From: Morchella semilibera
Taxonomy: Eukaryota > Ascomycota > Pezizomycetes > Pezizales > Morchellaceae
NCBI GenBank assembly: GCA_009192285.1
Contig: CM018608.1
Location: 1,568,201-1,632,200 of the forward strand
Reading direction: 5' to 3'
DNA length: 64,000 nt
In this document: positions 22,096 through 33,641 of the stretch, piece after piece
Layout of the letters: each line of letters begins with the position of its first letter
Position numbering within the stretch: the first letter of the stretch is position 1
The notes under the pieces: generated by a model
What the model was told of the DNA's origin: nothing
What the model saw: the letters and a program-made list of their open reading frames with translations, nothing else
The model's database searches: none
Made by a program: the position numbers and the translations under genes

Positions 22096-23424
22096 CTATA
22101 TGAGATAAAACGAACCAGATCGCTTCTTCGGAAGATACCAGTACTCCTCAGGGCTCTGCACCGGAATACTCCCAACCATGGCCTTCCCCCACAGCTCCTC
22201 CGCCAGCCCCTCAGCAGTCACCCCGCTAGCCCCGATCTCGCTGGATGCTATAAAATTATCCTGATAGCTGCTTGGGGATAACCTCATCAGGCTTACCATC
22301 GGGCATGTACCTCTCAGCCCAGGAGGGCGCAAACCCACTCGGCCCGGCCTCCTCCTCGTCATCGCTGTCAAACGATGGGGTATATTTATGGGGGGAGTCG
22401 ACACTCCAGTTGACAATCTTGTTTTCGGGGTTGATCGCGTGTTGCTTCTCAGGAGCTTTTTCGGCAGCTCGAGAGGAGGTGGGTTTGTCGGCGTCGTCGG
22501 CGTTGTGGATCGGCTGGGGATTTTTGCCTTTTTCGGCTTTGCCCTTGCCCAAGAGCCCGAAGAGGGCATCGGCGGTGGAAGTGAGGGCCTTGGTGAAGAT
22601 GCCGGGGTTGGTGGAGGGGGCCACTGCAGGCACGGGAGTGCCGAAGTTTGTGGCCCAGCGTTCGAGGAATTTGTCGTTTTCTGGAAGGTATTAGTGGAAT
22701 TTTAGTGTAGGAATGTATTTGGGACATAGGTAGTGATTAAGTCATCGCCTAGAAAGTATATATATGGGGTAGGAGAATCTTTACTATTATCCAGAAGAGT
22801 ACATGTACTTAAAGTAGATAGTGATGATAATTCCAAAAGGGGTGCACTAATGATCGAAAGAAGGGGGTGCTCAAAGAAGTAATGACGTAGTAAATGGTGG
22901 ATAATTCCATAGCGCGCCCAGGACAGGTAGCGTTACGAAGGGAAGGAAGGGAAGGAGGAAGGAAGGAAGAGAGAGAAAAAAAAAAGAGGAAAATTACAAG
23001 ATCACGACGTCACAAAAAGAACAGAAAACCAAAGAGGTGACCTGGTTACTTACGCAACTTTACTTGAGAAACTCCGTGGGAAGGGAGAAAAAGATTCGGT
23101 AATGGCAGAATACTCGTATACGTGCTCAATAGCGGGGGAGAAACAAAAAAAAAAAAGGCCAGATATCATGATATCACCGCAAGCGCATAATACGAAAACA
23201 AAAACAGGGAAAAAAGGGAAGAACAGTCACAAAGCACAAAAGTAGAGAATCTTACCAGACTGAACAGCTGACTGGCCAGCGGGTGCTTCCTTCTGCTTAG
23301 AAAAATAATTGTCTAATAAGCTGTGCCCAGAGTTCTGTGGCGGGATGTGATATGGGGTTGGCATAGCTGCCACAAACCCGACGGCGGGAACGAGAGCAAT
23401 GAGGGTTAATTTGCAGACTTTCAT
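22096..23424 (-). CDS. Hypothetical small secreted protein
   Basis: Three exons on the minus strand are inferred: 23424-23256, 22680-22297 and 22247-22096. They give 234 residues with all phases consistent. The introns begin GTAAGA and GTAAGC; the second is 49 nt. Residues 1-20 are a clear signal peptide (MKVCKLTLIALVPAVGFVAA), with likely cleavage before MPTPYHIPPQ. The mature part is hydrophilic, has no cysteine, and includes an acidic stretch (SFDSDDEEEAGPSG) and a C-terminal EEYWYLPKKRSGSFYLI. I do not recognise a family. It could be a lineage-specific secreted or cell-wall protein; an effector-like role is speculation. The first intron (about 575 nt) is long for this window, so an additional exon cannot be excluded. 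Confidence 0.7.
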
Positions 23425-24140
23425 TTTTGCAGGTTGTATGGTTTTTTTTTTTGCAGGTGTGAGATTTGTGATAGGTTTGAAAGGTTCGGTTTAAAAAAAT
23501 ATTTCACGTCGGTAAGAATGTTTTTTTTTTTGGGGTGGGGGGGTGGGGGAGAAGGGTTTTCTCCTGCGAGAGGGAGGAAGAGCAGTCTTTATAAGAGGGG
23601 GAGAGATCTGGGAGACGTCATTATTAGAGAAACTCGGAGATTGTAAAGTACGAGCTTACGATTTATTCCTTTTGGTAATTGCGAATTTGGGCCAAATACA
23701 GGTCGCTCTGCGCGTGACACCCTCAGCCTGATAAGTCTAGATGCTACCAGCCTAACCCCCCCCCTAAGATCGATAAAGGGTCGAGTTTGCAGGGGAAATA
23801 CCTGTTGAGAGAGTGCCGTTATTACATTGGAGGGCATAGTAGGTAGCGTTGAATATAAAATCGAGAGCGCGCGATTAGAAAGAGAAAGAATCTCTGTCTT
23901 GTTTATTAACATACTTGATGAATTTCCCCAATTTTCGAAAGAAAAAAAAAAAACACCACCCTTCGCCCGAGACCACTCAAGTAGGGTCAATGATAAATTT
24001 TCACTTGATTACGTACGTTATAGATCAGCTAATAAAACAAGGAGTTACAACCACCACACATCATTACCGCATATATCACTCATAAACCATCCTAGTCAAC
24101 CGCCCTAATGAAATGTAGCTGTTACAGATCCATACGAAAT
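23425..24140. other. Spacer between two minus-strand genes
   Basis: Upstream region of the secreted-protein gene and 3' flank of the Hsp70-like gene. Homopolymer runs (T, G, A) occur. No coding region is supported. Confidence 0.35.
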
Positions 24141-26477
24141 CTAATTCACCCAGTCAGCAACGATCTTTTCATTAAGAACAAGTGTGTGGACACCCACCCC
24201 TTTCACTTTCAGCTCAAACATCAAGCTGGCCGAGTCCACTCTCAACTCCAGCACAAAATCCAAATTCATAAAAACCTTTCCATCGCTCGTTTCTAGCCGT
24301 GTGAATTCCTTCTTGGGCACGGCAGAAAGATCCGTTCTCAGTGTACAAAGAGGGCGAACACTCTCATCCTTACGGGTCACTGGCGCAACCTCAGACTCGC
24401 AAACCATCAATTGCTCCTCAACTATGAGCGAGGTTTGGAAGTTACGTGTATAGTGAAATCGTATTGGGGTGTTTTCCGAGACAGACTGGCCGCGGTGTAT
24501 ATCTGCGTAGGTTAGCGTACCTTTTTAGGAAGAAGTACGGGTTATGATGGATGGGGGATAGTTACGCCACTCCATTCGGTCATCAACCATCCATCTCTCC
24601 CATAAAGGGCTCCAATAACGCTCCCCCTCTGGATGTTTACCATCCTCCCAGGCTGTTGCATAGCTAGTCCCGTAGTGATACCGAGCCTTCCGCGATGCTA
24701 CTACAGCTCCTTCCAAGCCTCTAAGAACTGCACCCCGGACTACGGCGGTCCATGCATATAGAGGCTGCATAATTTCAACCTTCGGCACTGGGGCAATTGA
24801 TATTGAAGTTTCATATGGGGGTGGCGAATTAAAGTGAGAATTGAGACGATTATACAGGTAATTACTTTGACCGAACCCGCCAACTAAAACGATACCCTAT
24901 TCATTTTTCATCCCTTGTCAGTGCTGAGATTCACAGTTTTAGCTTTGTACATAGTGAGATCGTACCTTGACTTTTCCACCCGTTCTTCTGATTGTTTCAA
25001 CTTGGTCTTCGCACAAATCTACAACCTGTTCCACAACTGGTTCAAAAATTTCCTTTAATTCCTCCTTTTTCAACATTAGAAACCCGCCTTCAACCCGTTT
25101 CTCCTCATCATCCGGAAGGCCTGGAAATGGTACTGATATCTCATCTTCCTCCTCACCATCCTCGCTCTCATCACTAGCCGCGGAACTTATGTATTTGAAG
25201 TTCCGCTTGACATACTCATCCCAATACTTCATCGCCATGGCTCTAGTCTTTGGCTTCAACCCATTATAAACCTCCGTCCCTAACCTCTTCCTACAATGCT
25301 CCTCGAACGCATAATTCAATAGAACCGACCCACAAAGTCCACCAGTTCCAATTGATGATTCCACCAACTTTAAATCTGGCTCCAGCGCCACAATCTCATA
25401 CGATATCAGGTCCGCTGTTCCCCCACCCGCATCGCAAACTATAAAGTGATCCCCTACGCTTAGTGTGTTGGGCTGTATAGCCTTTAGTGTGTACACTGCG
25501 GCGGCCTCTGGCTCGCTGATGAGCCGTGGTGATTTCATTCCTGCACGCTCAGCGGCATGGCGCGTGGCTGTCTTTGCCGCGTCGCTCCAGACGGCGGGGA
25601 CGGTGAGTACCCAGGTTATTGGCGTTATTTCCATAAAACTGGTTCCATAGCGGCGAGTTAAGGTTGTGATTGTGTGAGCATGTAGTGCGCTAAGGTAGTC
25701 GCTGATGGCGTCTAGAACGGATTTGTTGACACTACGAAGCAGAGTTGCGGTTTCGCGAGGAGATACATAGCTGGGAATTTTTTGTTTGCGGTCGAGGAAG
25801 AGCTTGAGGCAGCTCAACCGTGGTGATGTAGGAGTAGGTTGAAAACCCCAACGGTAGCCAGGAGGAGTACTACTGCCTGTGGAGGGGGTGTAGGATATCT
25901 CAGTGGGAACCTTGTCTGAGGTGATACCATTCCCACCAGGCCAGGTCTTGACTCTGACGGGTATTAGTAAGGTTGAGAATTTTTTTTGAAATGGGTAATA
26001 CAGATCATTGGCGTGACATACACTTCGATATCATCTGGGGTACCACTGTAGACGGCTGCGACGCTGGAGATAGCGTTAGTTGAGTTGACTCTTATTCATA
26101 GAGATCCCTGAATTTGATTGCCCGATAAAAAGGGTTCTCAACGCATCTTTACGTAAATGTATTCTCAAAGCAGAATAATAATAATAAAAAGCAACATCCC
26201 TTGCTAGCCAGTACTGATCCAGGTACTAGAATAGATATTTACTAAATAAAAGCAAATTAACGTACCCGCTATACGTAGTTCCGAAATCCACACCAACAAC
26301 CAACTGATCAGTATGAACTGTAGGGGTAGTAGTAATAGGAGGATGAGAAGTATTTCCCACCAGTCCAAGTGTTGTAGACGAGGCAATACTGGAACTAGAC
26401 GAATAAGTTGAAGTAGTGGGCGCACTGATCGGACTGATCCCGAGATTCGCAAAGGCTTCTGTAGGTGGTTGCTGCAT
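24141..26477 (-). CDS. Divergent Hsp70-like ATPase (HSPA12-type)
   Basis: Five exons on the minus strand are inferred (26477-26266, 26063-26022, 25953-24966, 24896-24566, 24502-24141), giving 644 residues in phase. An N-terminal Ser/Thr-rich extension of about 58 residues precedes VVGVDFGTTYSGVAAVYSG, the phosphate-1 loop of the actin/Hsp70 fold. Other motifs are VVKTWPGG, ITWVLTVPAVWSDAAK, ISEPEAAAVYTL, FIVCDAGGGTADLISYE (phosphate-2) and IVLVGGFGQSNYLYNRL (adenosine loop). The C-terminus has a short beta-rich part (WHIHRGQSVSENTPIRF) rather than a canonical Hsp70 substrate-binding domain. This is the expanded Hsp70-like family of Pezizomycotina, whose clients are unknown. The 42-nt second exon is unusually short. 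Confidence 0.88.
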
Positions 26478-27804
26478 GATCTTTATCTTTTTTTCTCTTT
26501 GAAGGATCTTCTATGGAGGGGTGGGGGGAGGGGGGGTAGGAAGGGTTAGAGGTTGAACTGATGATGCTTCATTGTCTTCTCCTTCTCCTTCTCCTCCCTC
26601 CTCCTCATCTCAGCCCGGCATTTCTTGTGTGACGAGACATGTAGTGTGTATGGTATGTATGTACCCCTACGCGGCAATTCAGAGAATACCTGTAGTACAA
26701 TACGTATTTGGGCGGGGTGCAGGTGTGAGCTGCGGCTCTAAAGACCTGAGTATGATGTATGTACTACTACATATAACCGCCCAGCTAGATGTTTGGTGTA
26801 ACCCGAATATAATCAAGAAGTTACGCTGGACACTTTAAGAATCGGGCGATTTATATTATACATACTTGTACTTACATGTACTCCATGTACAAAATCTCGA
26901 CCCTTTAGGAACAAGGTACCAAGGGACCTGCCTCTGTCCGAAATATTATGCATGATCAAATATGTAGCCTCAGGCTTGGTTAAATTGGAAGATCCCACAG
27001 ATTAGTTGCTGCTGCCAGGTACGTAAGGATTTTTGTTTTAAAAAAGTTGTTCTTACTAGATGCTGATCTCATCACCTCTGATATCCTTGAAGACAAGAAA
27101 GTCCGTAGAATATCATCTTTTATTTCTGGACTCTATAATAGTGCTCGAGCCTATATCACTAAGAGATTAGCTAGTTCTCGATCTAGACGAGTAACTTGTA
27201 TGTCTATTCTACACGGAAGACAATCTCATCCAAAAGTACCGAAGGCATCAGATAAATATTACAGATCAGTCTTGTTGACAATGCCTCCTAGGATATTGCC
27301 GATTTAAAAGGCTAATTGGGAAAAATCGGGGGTCAAATGGGGGTAGTTAATTGGCGGTTGAAGGTTCTCCTCGGGGTCTTTGTTACTGGAAGTTGGTTGC
27401 TCACATGCCCCATTACGGCTCCCTGACCACTTAGCGTTTCCAAAACCGAAGAAGAGGGGGAGAAAAAAGAAAAAAGTGAGAGATTCACAGGGACTACACT
27501 AGATGGTTTCTGTCACGGCTTGTAACCAACGACGACCCAGCCAGTGAGCTTGTCCAGTGGCGTCTGAGGATTGACCATGGGGCTGACGCTACTTCACGGG
27601 TCATGTCCATCCGTTTTAATACTACAAGAATAATGAAGGGCAATCTCATGTGGACAGCCGTGCCCAAATTTCCATAATGAGTTGAAACAGCTTTATTTAT
27701 AGCCATATATATATACAAACTGGTATCCCCTCCCTTAGTTAACTGCTAAAATTTCAAACGCCAAAGAGTATTAAATCAAACCCATCATTCTACTCCACTC
27801 TACT
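26478..27804. other. Spacer between Hsp70-like gene and LYS4
   Basis: The first 60 bp holds a pyrimidine-rich leader of the Hsp70-like gene (minus strand). The remainder is AT-rich with one TACATGTA palindrome at 26873. An ORF at 27047-27307 has no family features and is not called. Confidence 0.35.
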
Positions 27805-30039
27805 CTACTGCAACTTTGCCTTGACCCATCCCTCTAGACCGCCTTTGACAAATACCTCCTGGACACCTGGTGGTAGCTCTCCCACAGGTACTGACCACTC
27901 CTTGGCACCCTCGCCGCCCTCTCTAATAATTACACACCTTCGTGCTACGTCCCATGTCAGGAACCATCCGGTCCTCCTGGTAGGTACGCCCTTCTCGGCA
28001 CCAAAGGTTTCCCGTAATCGCTCGATGAGCTTAGGTACCTCCACAGTGATCAGAGCGTTGTTAATGCTGTTACGCATAAACACATTTCCAAAGCTACCAG
28101 CGACAACCATCTTCATATCCCTAGCCAGAATAGCGGTAGCGGCCTGCTCACGACTGGAACCAGTGCCGAAGTTAAAGCCGGATACGAGGATATCGCCAGC
28201 CTTGGTCAGAGTACCAAAGTTGGGGTCGTAGTTCTCCATGCAGACCTCGGCCATCTGAGAGAGGGGAATATTGTCTTGGTAGGTGTACTTTCCGGGGTAG
28301 ATTCCGTCCGTGTTGATGTTGTCTGCGTCGCAGAAGACGATCTCGCCGGTGATCTTAGAGGGAAAACCATCGAGAATCTCCGTTTCTACCTGTGTCTCTG
28401 AGGTAGCTGTGGTGCCGGAGGAGCTGGAGGGGGGACTAGCAGCCTGGGAGCGGGTCACAGAGGTGTCAGGGCCAGTGTAGTTTCCAGGACCGGAGATGTA
28501 GCCGTTGAGTGCACTGGCAGCCACGACTTCGGGGGAGGCAAGGTAGGCGAGTGCGTCTCTTGAACCCATTCTACCCTTGAAGTTACGGTTGGTGGCCGAG
28601 ATACCTACTTCGCCGTCCTTGAGGAGACCAGTTCCAAGCCCGATACATGGGCCGCACCCGGCTGGGAGCGGCCTTGCACCAGCGCTGATAAGGGTATCCC
28701 AATCACCGGCCTTGGTGGCAACCTCCTGCTCGAGGGTTGAGGCGGCCGCAATATAGAATTCTACACCATCGGCAATTTTGGCAGTGGGGTTAGCTTTGAA
28801 GACAGCAGCAGCGGCAGCAATGTCAGAAGCACGGGAGTTGGTGCATGAGACGAGGTATGCCTTCTGGATGGCGACTTTCTGGGTTTCAAGTTCGCGAAGA
28901 GGTGTGGCAATCTTGACAGAGTTTGGTCCTGCAACATAAGGAGAAAGGGTCCCGAGGTCAAGGGTGAGTGTTTTTGCGTATGTAGCATCTGGGTGTGCGG
29001 TGAGCTTCTTGTTCTCAAAGAGATCAGTGATCTTCTCGTTTGTGAGACGGGGGTGAGTAGTGCCGTTGAGGCGAGCGGAGTGTTCACGGGCCTTCTGGAG
29101 CATCCAATTCTTAAGGACGGAATCCATGGGGAAGAGTCCACTGAGAGCGCCCCATTCGGTGGTCATGTTTGCAATTGCAAGACGGTCATCAATTGGAAGT
29201 GATTGAAGAGTTTCTTTAGATCCCGTGAACTCGATGGCGTGGTTGAGGACATCATCATTGTTGAAAAGTCCACAGAGGGCCACAATCACGTCCTTTCCAG
29301 TGACACCCTTGGGAAGTACGCCCTGGAGTTTCACATTTGCAACTGGTGGGATCTGCCACCAGGTCTGTCCGGTAGCCCAGATCGACGCAGCGTCGGTACG
29401 GACAATTGGGGTTCCAAGACATGAAATGCCTCCGTACATATTACTGTGGGAATCACTAGCAACAGTAAGGGTGCCAGGCCACGCATAACCTTCCTCGGTC
29501 ATAATTTGATGTCCAATACCCCTCCCAGCTGGGTAGAAGTCCACACCCTGCTTTTTTGCTAATTCCTCAATGTTTCTATATTTCCTCAGATTTGCTTCCG
29601 AGGAGTTTTGGACGTCATGGTCGAGAGTCATAACAACCTGCTTAGGGTTATGGATTGCTGTAGCTCCAATCGAGAAGAACTTCTGCGCGACAGGCCAAGA
29701 GTTGTCATGGGTCATGCAGTGGTGGGGACGGATCGTAACGTAGTCACCTGAGTGGACGGCTTTACCTGGAGGGAGGTTGACAGCATAGTTTTGCACGATT
29801 TTCTCTGTGAGATTCTGGACTGGCGATGATACTGGAACATTGGAAGATGTCGCGAGGGAACGAACGAGATTGAAAGATGTCGCAGGCTGAAAGAAGATGG
29901 GAGTCCTAGCGGGGAAGGCGCGGTGTCGGGGGAGGCAGAGCCTGGCGCTGGTGGGAAATCGCAACTATGGAGGAGATAGATTAGATTGGAATTTTCAAAT
30001 TGGAGTTGAAAGGAAGCCCACAAGACGCATTGAAGCCAT
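27805..30039 (-). CDS. LYS4: Homoaconitase, mitochondrial (lysine biosynthesis)
   Basis: Homoaconitase converts homocitrate to homoisocitrate in the alpha-aminoadipate lysine pathway in mitochondria. The main exon (29964-27805) carries [40 protein letters not shown], a [10 protein letters not shown] iron-sulphur segment, [10 protein letters not shown] and [16 protein letters not shown]. The three cluster cysteines of the aconitase family are visible (CTN and CGPC). The main frame has no upstream ATG. An 18-nt first exon (30039-30022, MASMRL) joined through a 57-nt intron with a GTGGGC donor supplies it, making a mitochondrial presequence and about 725 residues. A Ser/Thr-rich insert (about residues 510-540) separates the two halves. 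TGAGTCT at 30113-30119, about 75 bp upstream, is a near-match to a Gcn4/CpcA site. Confidence 0.95.
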
Positions 30040-30317
30040 GATACCCCACCCTCTTGTCCGTTACAATCGAGGTGGGAGGAAGCAATCGCTGTTTGCAGCT
30101 GAAGGTTAATTCTGAGTCTAAGACGTGAAAAAAAATCAATGTGGGGCAGTGCCAAGAATCTGGGGTTCAAGGGGCTGCCGTTGCCAATCAACGCCTGCGG
30201 ATTAGTTAGCAAGTAATATCATTGACATGTGATGATTGTAGGCAGATATATATGGGAGCTTCATTACTTGATTAAATGCCGGGGATATACAGAAATAGCT
30301 ACATGTACATCCTAATA
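30040..30317. promoter_or_regulatory. LYS4: LYS4 upstream region
   Basis: This is the upstream side of the minus-strand LYS4 gene. It contains the near-consensus Gcn4-type element TGAGTCT (30113-30119) and a TACATGTA palindrome at 30300. No other site is recognised. Regulation by general amino-acid control is known for LYS genes in fungi and is only inferred here. Confidence 0.35.
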
Positions 30318-30680
30318 TATAACGTGTTTCACTGGGAAAGCAATCATCACCGGGTAAGCAATCAACCATGACAACAGGACTTTAAAAATTTCGGATTTTG
30401 AGGCTGGAGCAAATCAAGTGTCCAGAAACACCCTTGATGAATTTGCTAAGGTTGAGTGGTGAAGGATGGTTGTCATAATACATAATTTCTTCCCCTCCTT
30501 TTGGGTCTTTTGAAAGTACCCCCACCACACTATCCTAAGTAATTATCACCCAAAAACAACAAAAAGTACTTCCAACATATTTGGCTTCATATTAGACTGA
30601 ACTTTAGTCCTACCATCCTTCATCAACGGGGCCCGATTGCTTTCCCGGTGGCGATCGCTCCCCCGGCGAAACACGCTACA
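30318..30680. mobile_element. Short inverted-repeat element (MITE-like), about 363 bp
   Basis: The left end (TATAACGTGTTTCACTGGGA...) and the reverse complement of the right end (TGTAGCGTGTTTCGCCGGGG...) align without gaps over about 50 bases. They share CGTGTTTC, CACCGGG and AAGCAATC, and nearly all mismatches are A/G or T/C. The left arm carries the A/T form and the right arm the G/C form. The inside is AT-rich and non-coding. No clear target-site duplication is visible, so the borders are approximate. It looks like a decayed non-autonomous DNA transposon, but I saw no second full copy in the window. Confidence 0.6.
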
Positions 30681-32103
30681 GGGCAAAAAATAGTGGTCGT
30701 GCTCCTAGATCCTTCTAAAATTGGGAGCTAATTATGATGTGCACGATAGAGTGTTATGAATTACTGAGGCTGGATGAGCTTTGCCTCTGGGTCGAGCTTT
30801 GCTCAATCGCCTCTAGGTCTCGAGTTCACCTAGCAGAATAATCATGCCTAATTGTTTTTCTTTTTGTCATAATTATGGACCTCTGGTACCCATCGAGTTC
30901 ATTCTTTTTCTTTTCTAGGATTAATTTTTTTTGAAGTATTATAATAGATAAACTTCCGTTTGTTTATATAGTAGAGCTCATTGGGACCTGATATCTACTG
31001 AATAGCATTTATGGGTAGATAAGTACGTACGTACATACATAGTCCTCCAAGCCTGCGTGTAGCTAGTGTACAGTCGCTCAGCGCTCAGCATCTGCTGGCA
31101 TCCTAGAATTAAGGGTGAACATGAACACGGTCTTATCACCCAAAGAACGAAGCAGAAGAAGAGTAGGTACATAGTAGGACCTAGTTGAACAGTGAGTTCA
31201 GATAACATGACGATCAGTTTATACTACTTCTGGTTTCGAGATGCCCATCATGACACAAGGGTGTTACACTCCAAACATGCATTGCCAAGCATTAGTACTG
31301 CAGCTGCGTTATATATTACTGCGGATGGATGCCTTACTCCAGACTGGATCCAGAGAGATATTTGTCGTGGCTCTGTAGACCCAACGAGTGTTCATTTATC
31401 AAACCACTCAGAAAGGTTTCGAATTTCGGTCTCAAAGTGTTTAAAGTCGCTGTTTAAAAGGCCATTGTAGTATATCGCATTCTCAACGGGTCGCTTGAAA
31501 GGTTACGTTAACAAGTCTATCGGCTGTTATAGGTTCTGAACTTCGGTTAGTGAGAGACTAGGTAGAAGCTCTCACCGTATGTAGGCGTGTGGGGCATCAA
31601 GGAAATTTGTCTCGGCTGATATATGATGTGAAAGAATTCAGTGAAACACAACGTCCGCACTTTGATCTTGATAAGTTGCTCGCGTGTAGATACTGTAGTT
31701 TGCAGATGGTTATCAACCAGTCCAAGATTTGTGAGAGCGGGGCCTATCAGGAAAAGACTTTGCTAGGTGGGCCTATGGGAAGCTCAACGAGCTGTCCGGT
31801 CTCTGTGTGTATAGATATATGTACGTACCTGTTTTTATCCAAAGATTACAAAAGTTCAAAAGTTCGGGTATTGAGGCTGGTGATACCTACAGTGGTTTAC
31901 GTTGTAACATTATGTAACGTATCCGAGATAGTGGGACGATACAAATCCTGCAGCATGTGTTTGATGACTTAAAAAGTCAGCGGGGGCGGACGCATCGCGA
32001 CATATTATACTTTTCTTCCCGCCCTGCATTCATTACGTTAGCGTGGTTAGGGTAAAGCCAAGAACTTACACATGTATAACATTTTTACTACAAATTGGTA
32101 TAT
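30681..32103. other. Gene-free AT-rich region
   Basis: Open frames here (for example 31192-31470 and 31589-31972) lack recognisable motifs and natural composition. The sequence AGCGTGGTTAGGGTAAAGCCA near 32040 recurs in near-identical form at about 35050. Confidence 0.35.
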
Positions 32104-32199
32104 ACCCTTGTGACGCAGTGGTTAGCGTGTCGTTCTTATACTAAGTAATCTAACTTGTATGCAATGCGAAAGCCGTCAGTTCGACCCTGACCTGGGGTA
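32104..32199 (+). tRNA. tRNA-Ile(TAT)-like, with intron, possibly degenerate
   Basis: The D arm ACGC...GCGT, the T arm GTCAG-TTCGACC-CTGAC, the A and B box words and the loop CTTATA (anticodon TAT) fit an isoleucine tRNA. About 23 bases after position 37 form an intron. The acceptor stem (ACCCTTG/CTGGGGT) has one T-T mismatch and the anticodon stem (TCGTT/TGCGA) another. A run CAAATTTTTATTT follows as terminator. The two mismatches leave open whether this is a functional gene or a decaying copy. Confidence 0.65.
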
Positions 32200-33641
32200 T
32201 CAAATTTTTATTTAAATCTCCGTCGAAGGCATCACCATTCGCTTCCGCCCGCTGGCCTACATCATGTTTTGGAGGCCCCTTTTTGTTTACCGAGGTAGTG
32301 GTCCTAGAATCGGGCACATTATGTAATGTGATGAGATATACGCCTCTTGCACCGATCGCTCACTCGCTTTCTATCCTAGCCTTGAAAGAAACGTTCTAAA
32401 ATAGTTTGCGAGTGATAGTCCATGATACATTAAATACATGTAGTGGGTTTTAGATCGACTACTTGATTAATCCAACCACAAAAACCTCTTGGTAATAAAG
32501 ATGCGATATAGATATAAAACGACAAGACCCCTAAAAAAAACCTGCCTTAAAAAGCGTAATAAATAATATAAGGTCTGTTTCCCGAAAATATGAAATTATA
32601 CAGTACAATTTAGTGTGTTGCTTCATATGCGATGGGTACGTTGGATTTCAGCGTGCCCTGTAAGGAATACGGTAGGGATATTGGGTATGCTAATTGGTGG
32701 AATTAAGAGTGTGATAGATGTAAAACACGAGTGGGGAATTAATGGGTGCCCCGCCTGTCATAACTATCACCCTAGGATAGGAGGAGGAGGAACATTCAAG
32801 TGCTCTCTGATTAGGGGGTCCTGGGTTATAAAGAGATAAACTGCCCTCGAATATGCCCTGCTGGAAGCTAACATTATATCCGTGCGCCCTGGATCTATCT
32901 AAAAGAAAAGGGGCCGAAGGAAAAGGGAAATAACTGATCCGCAAATACAAGAGAGATCCAAGGCTCCCATAGGCTGTAGGCCTGAGTCAATAAGAGTAGT
33001 TCTAATCGGGAACAGTAGGAGTGGGAAAAAAATAAGTCTAGACATACGTGATCGGTTATATAATTGTAATTTGAGTATAATGATGAATTCAGCAATGGAT
33101 GCTTTTAGGCTCAAGAAACAAACCAAGGGTGTTATTCGATTAACATGTAGTATGAATTGTGAAAACATAGGTGTAATATGAAGTATCAATCAACCAATCG
33201 GTTTTATCCGATAACCCGAGGATTCCCTCCAAGCGGTTTTCATAGGCAACAGACAGGTATTGAGTCCCTCTGGAGTTGCAGCGGAGGATAGGCAGTATTA
33301 CATGGACCGTCTAGGTTCTCTCTCTCTCAAACTTAGGCTCGAAGCACCAGATAATAGGACTGGAGGATTCGTATCAGTGAGATTTATCTATGATACAATG
33401 CCAATTTCCGTCGTTTCGTTCCTTCAACTCTAGGATAACCAAACCCTAACCCTAACACACACCCCGAGTGACGACTTATGAGGAAATACTTACACTCGTA
33501 TAAACCCTAATTGGGAATACACAACAACTGTTGAAACAAAGTTACAGTACTACTCTTGTGCCTACGGCACAGAGAAGTTTAACTGCCACCAGCAAGTGTC
33601 AGACCTACTGAGAATATTACTCAGGGCTTGCCAATAAAGAA
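32200..33641. other. Gene-free AT-rich region
   Basis: Holds one copy of the dispersed motif on the minus strand (CGAGTGATAGTCCATGA, about 32410-32426), a TACATGTA at 32435 and a short telomere-like run (CCCTAACCCTAAC, about 33444-33456). No gene is recognised. Confidence 0.35.

Noticed and set aside
31192-31972. Two plus-strand frames (92 and 127 codons) in the AT-rich spacer
   Set aside because: Irregular composition, no motifs, no splice partners.
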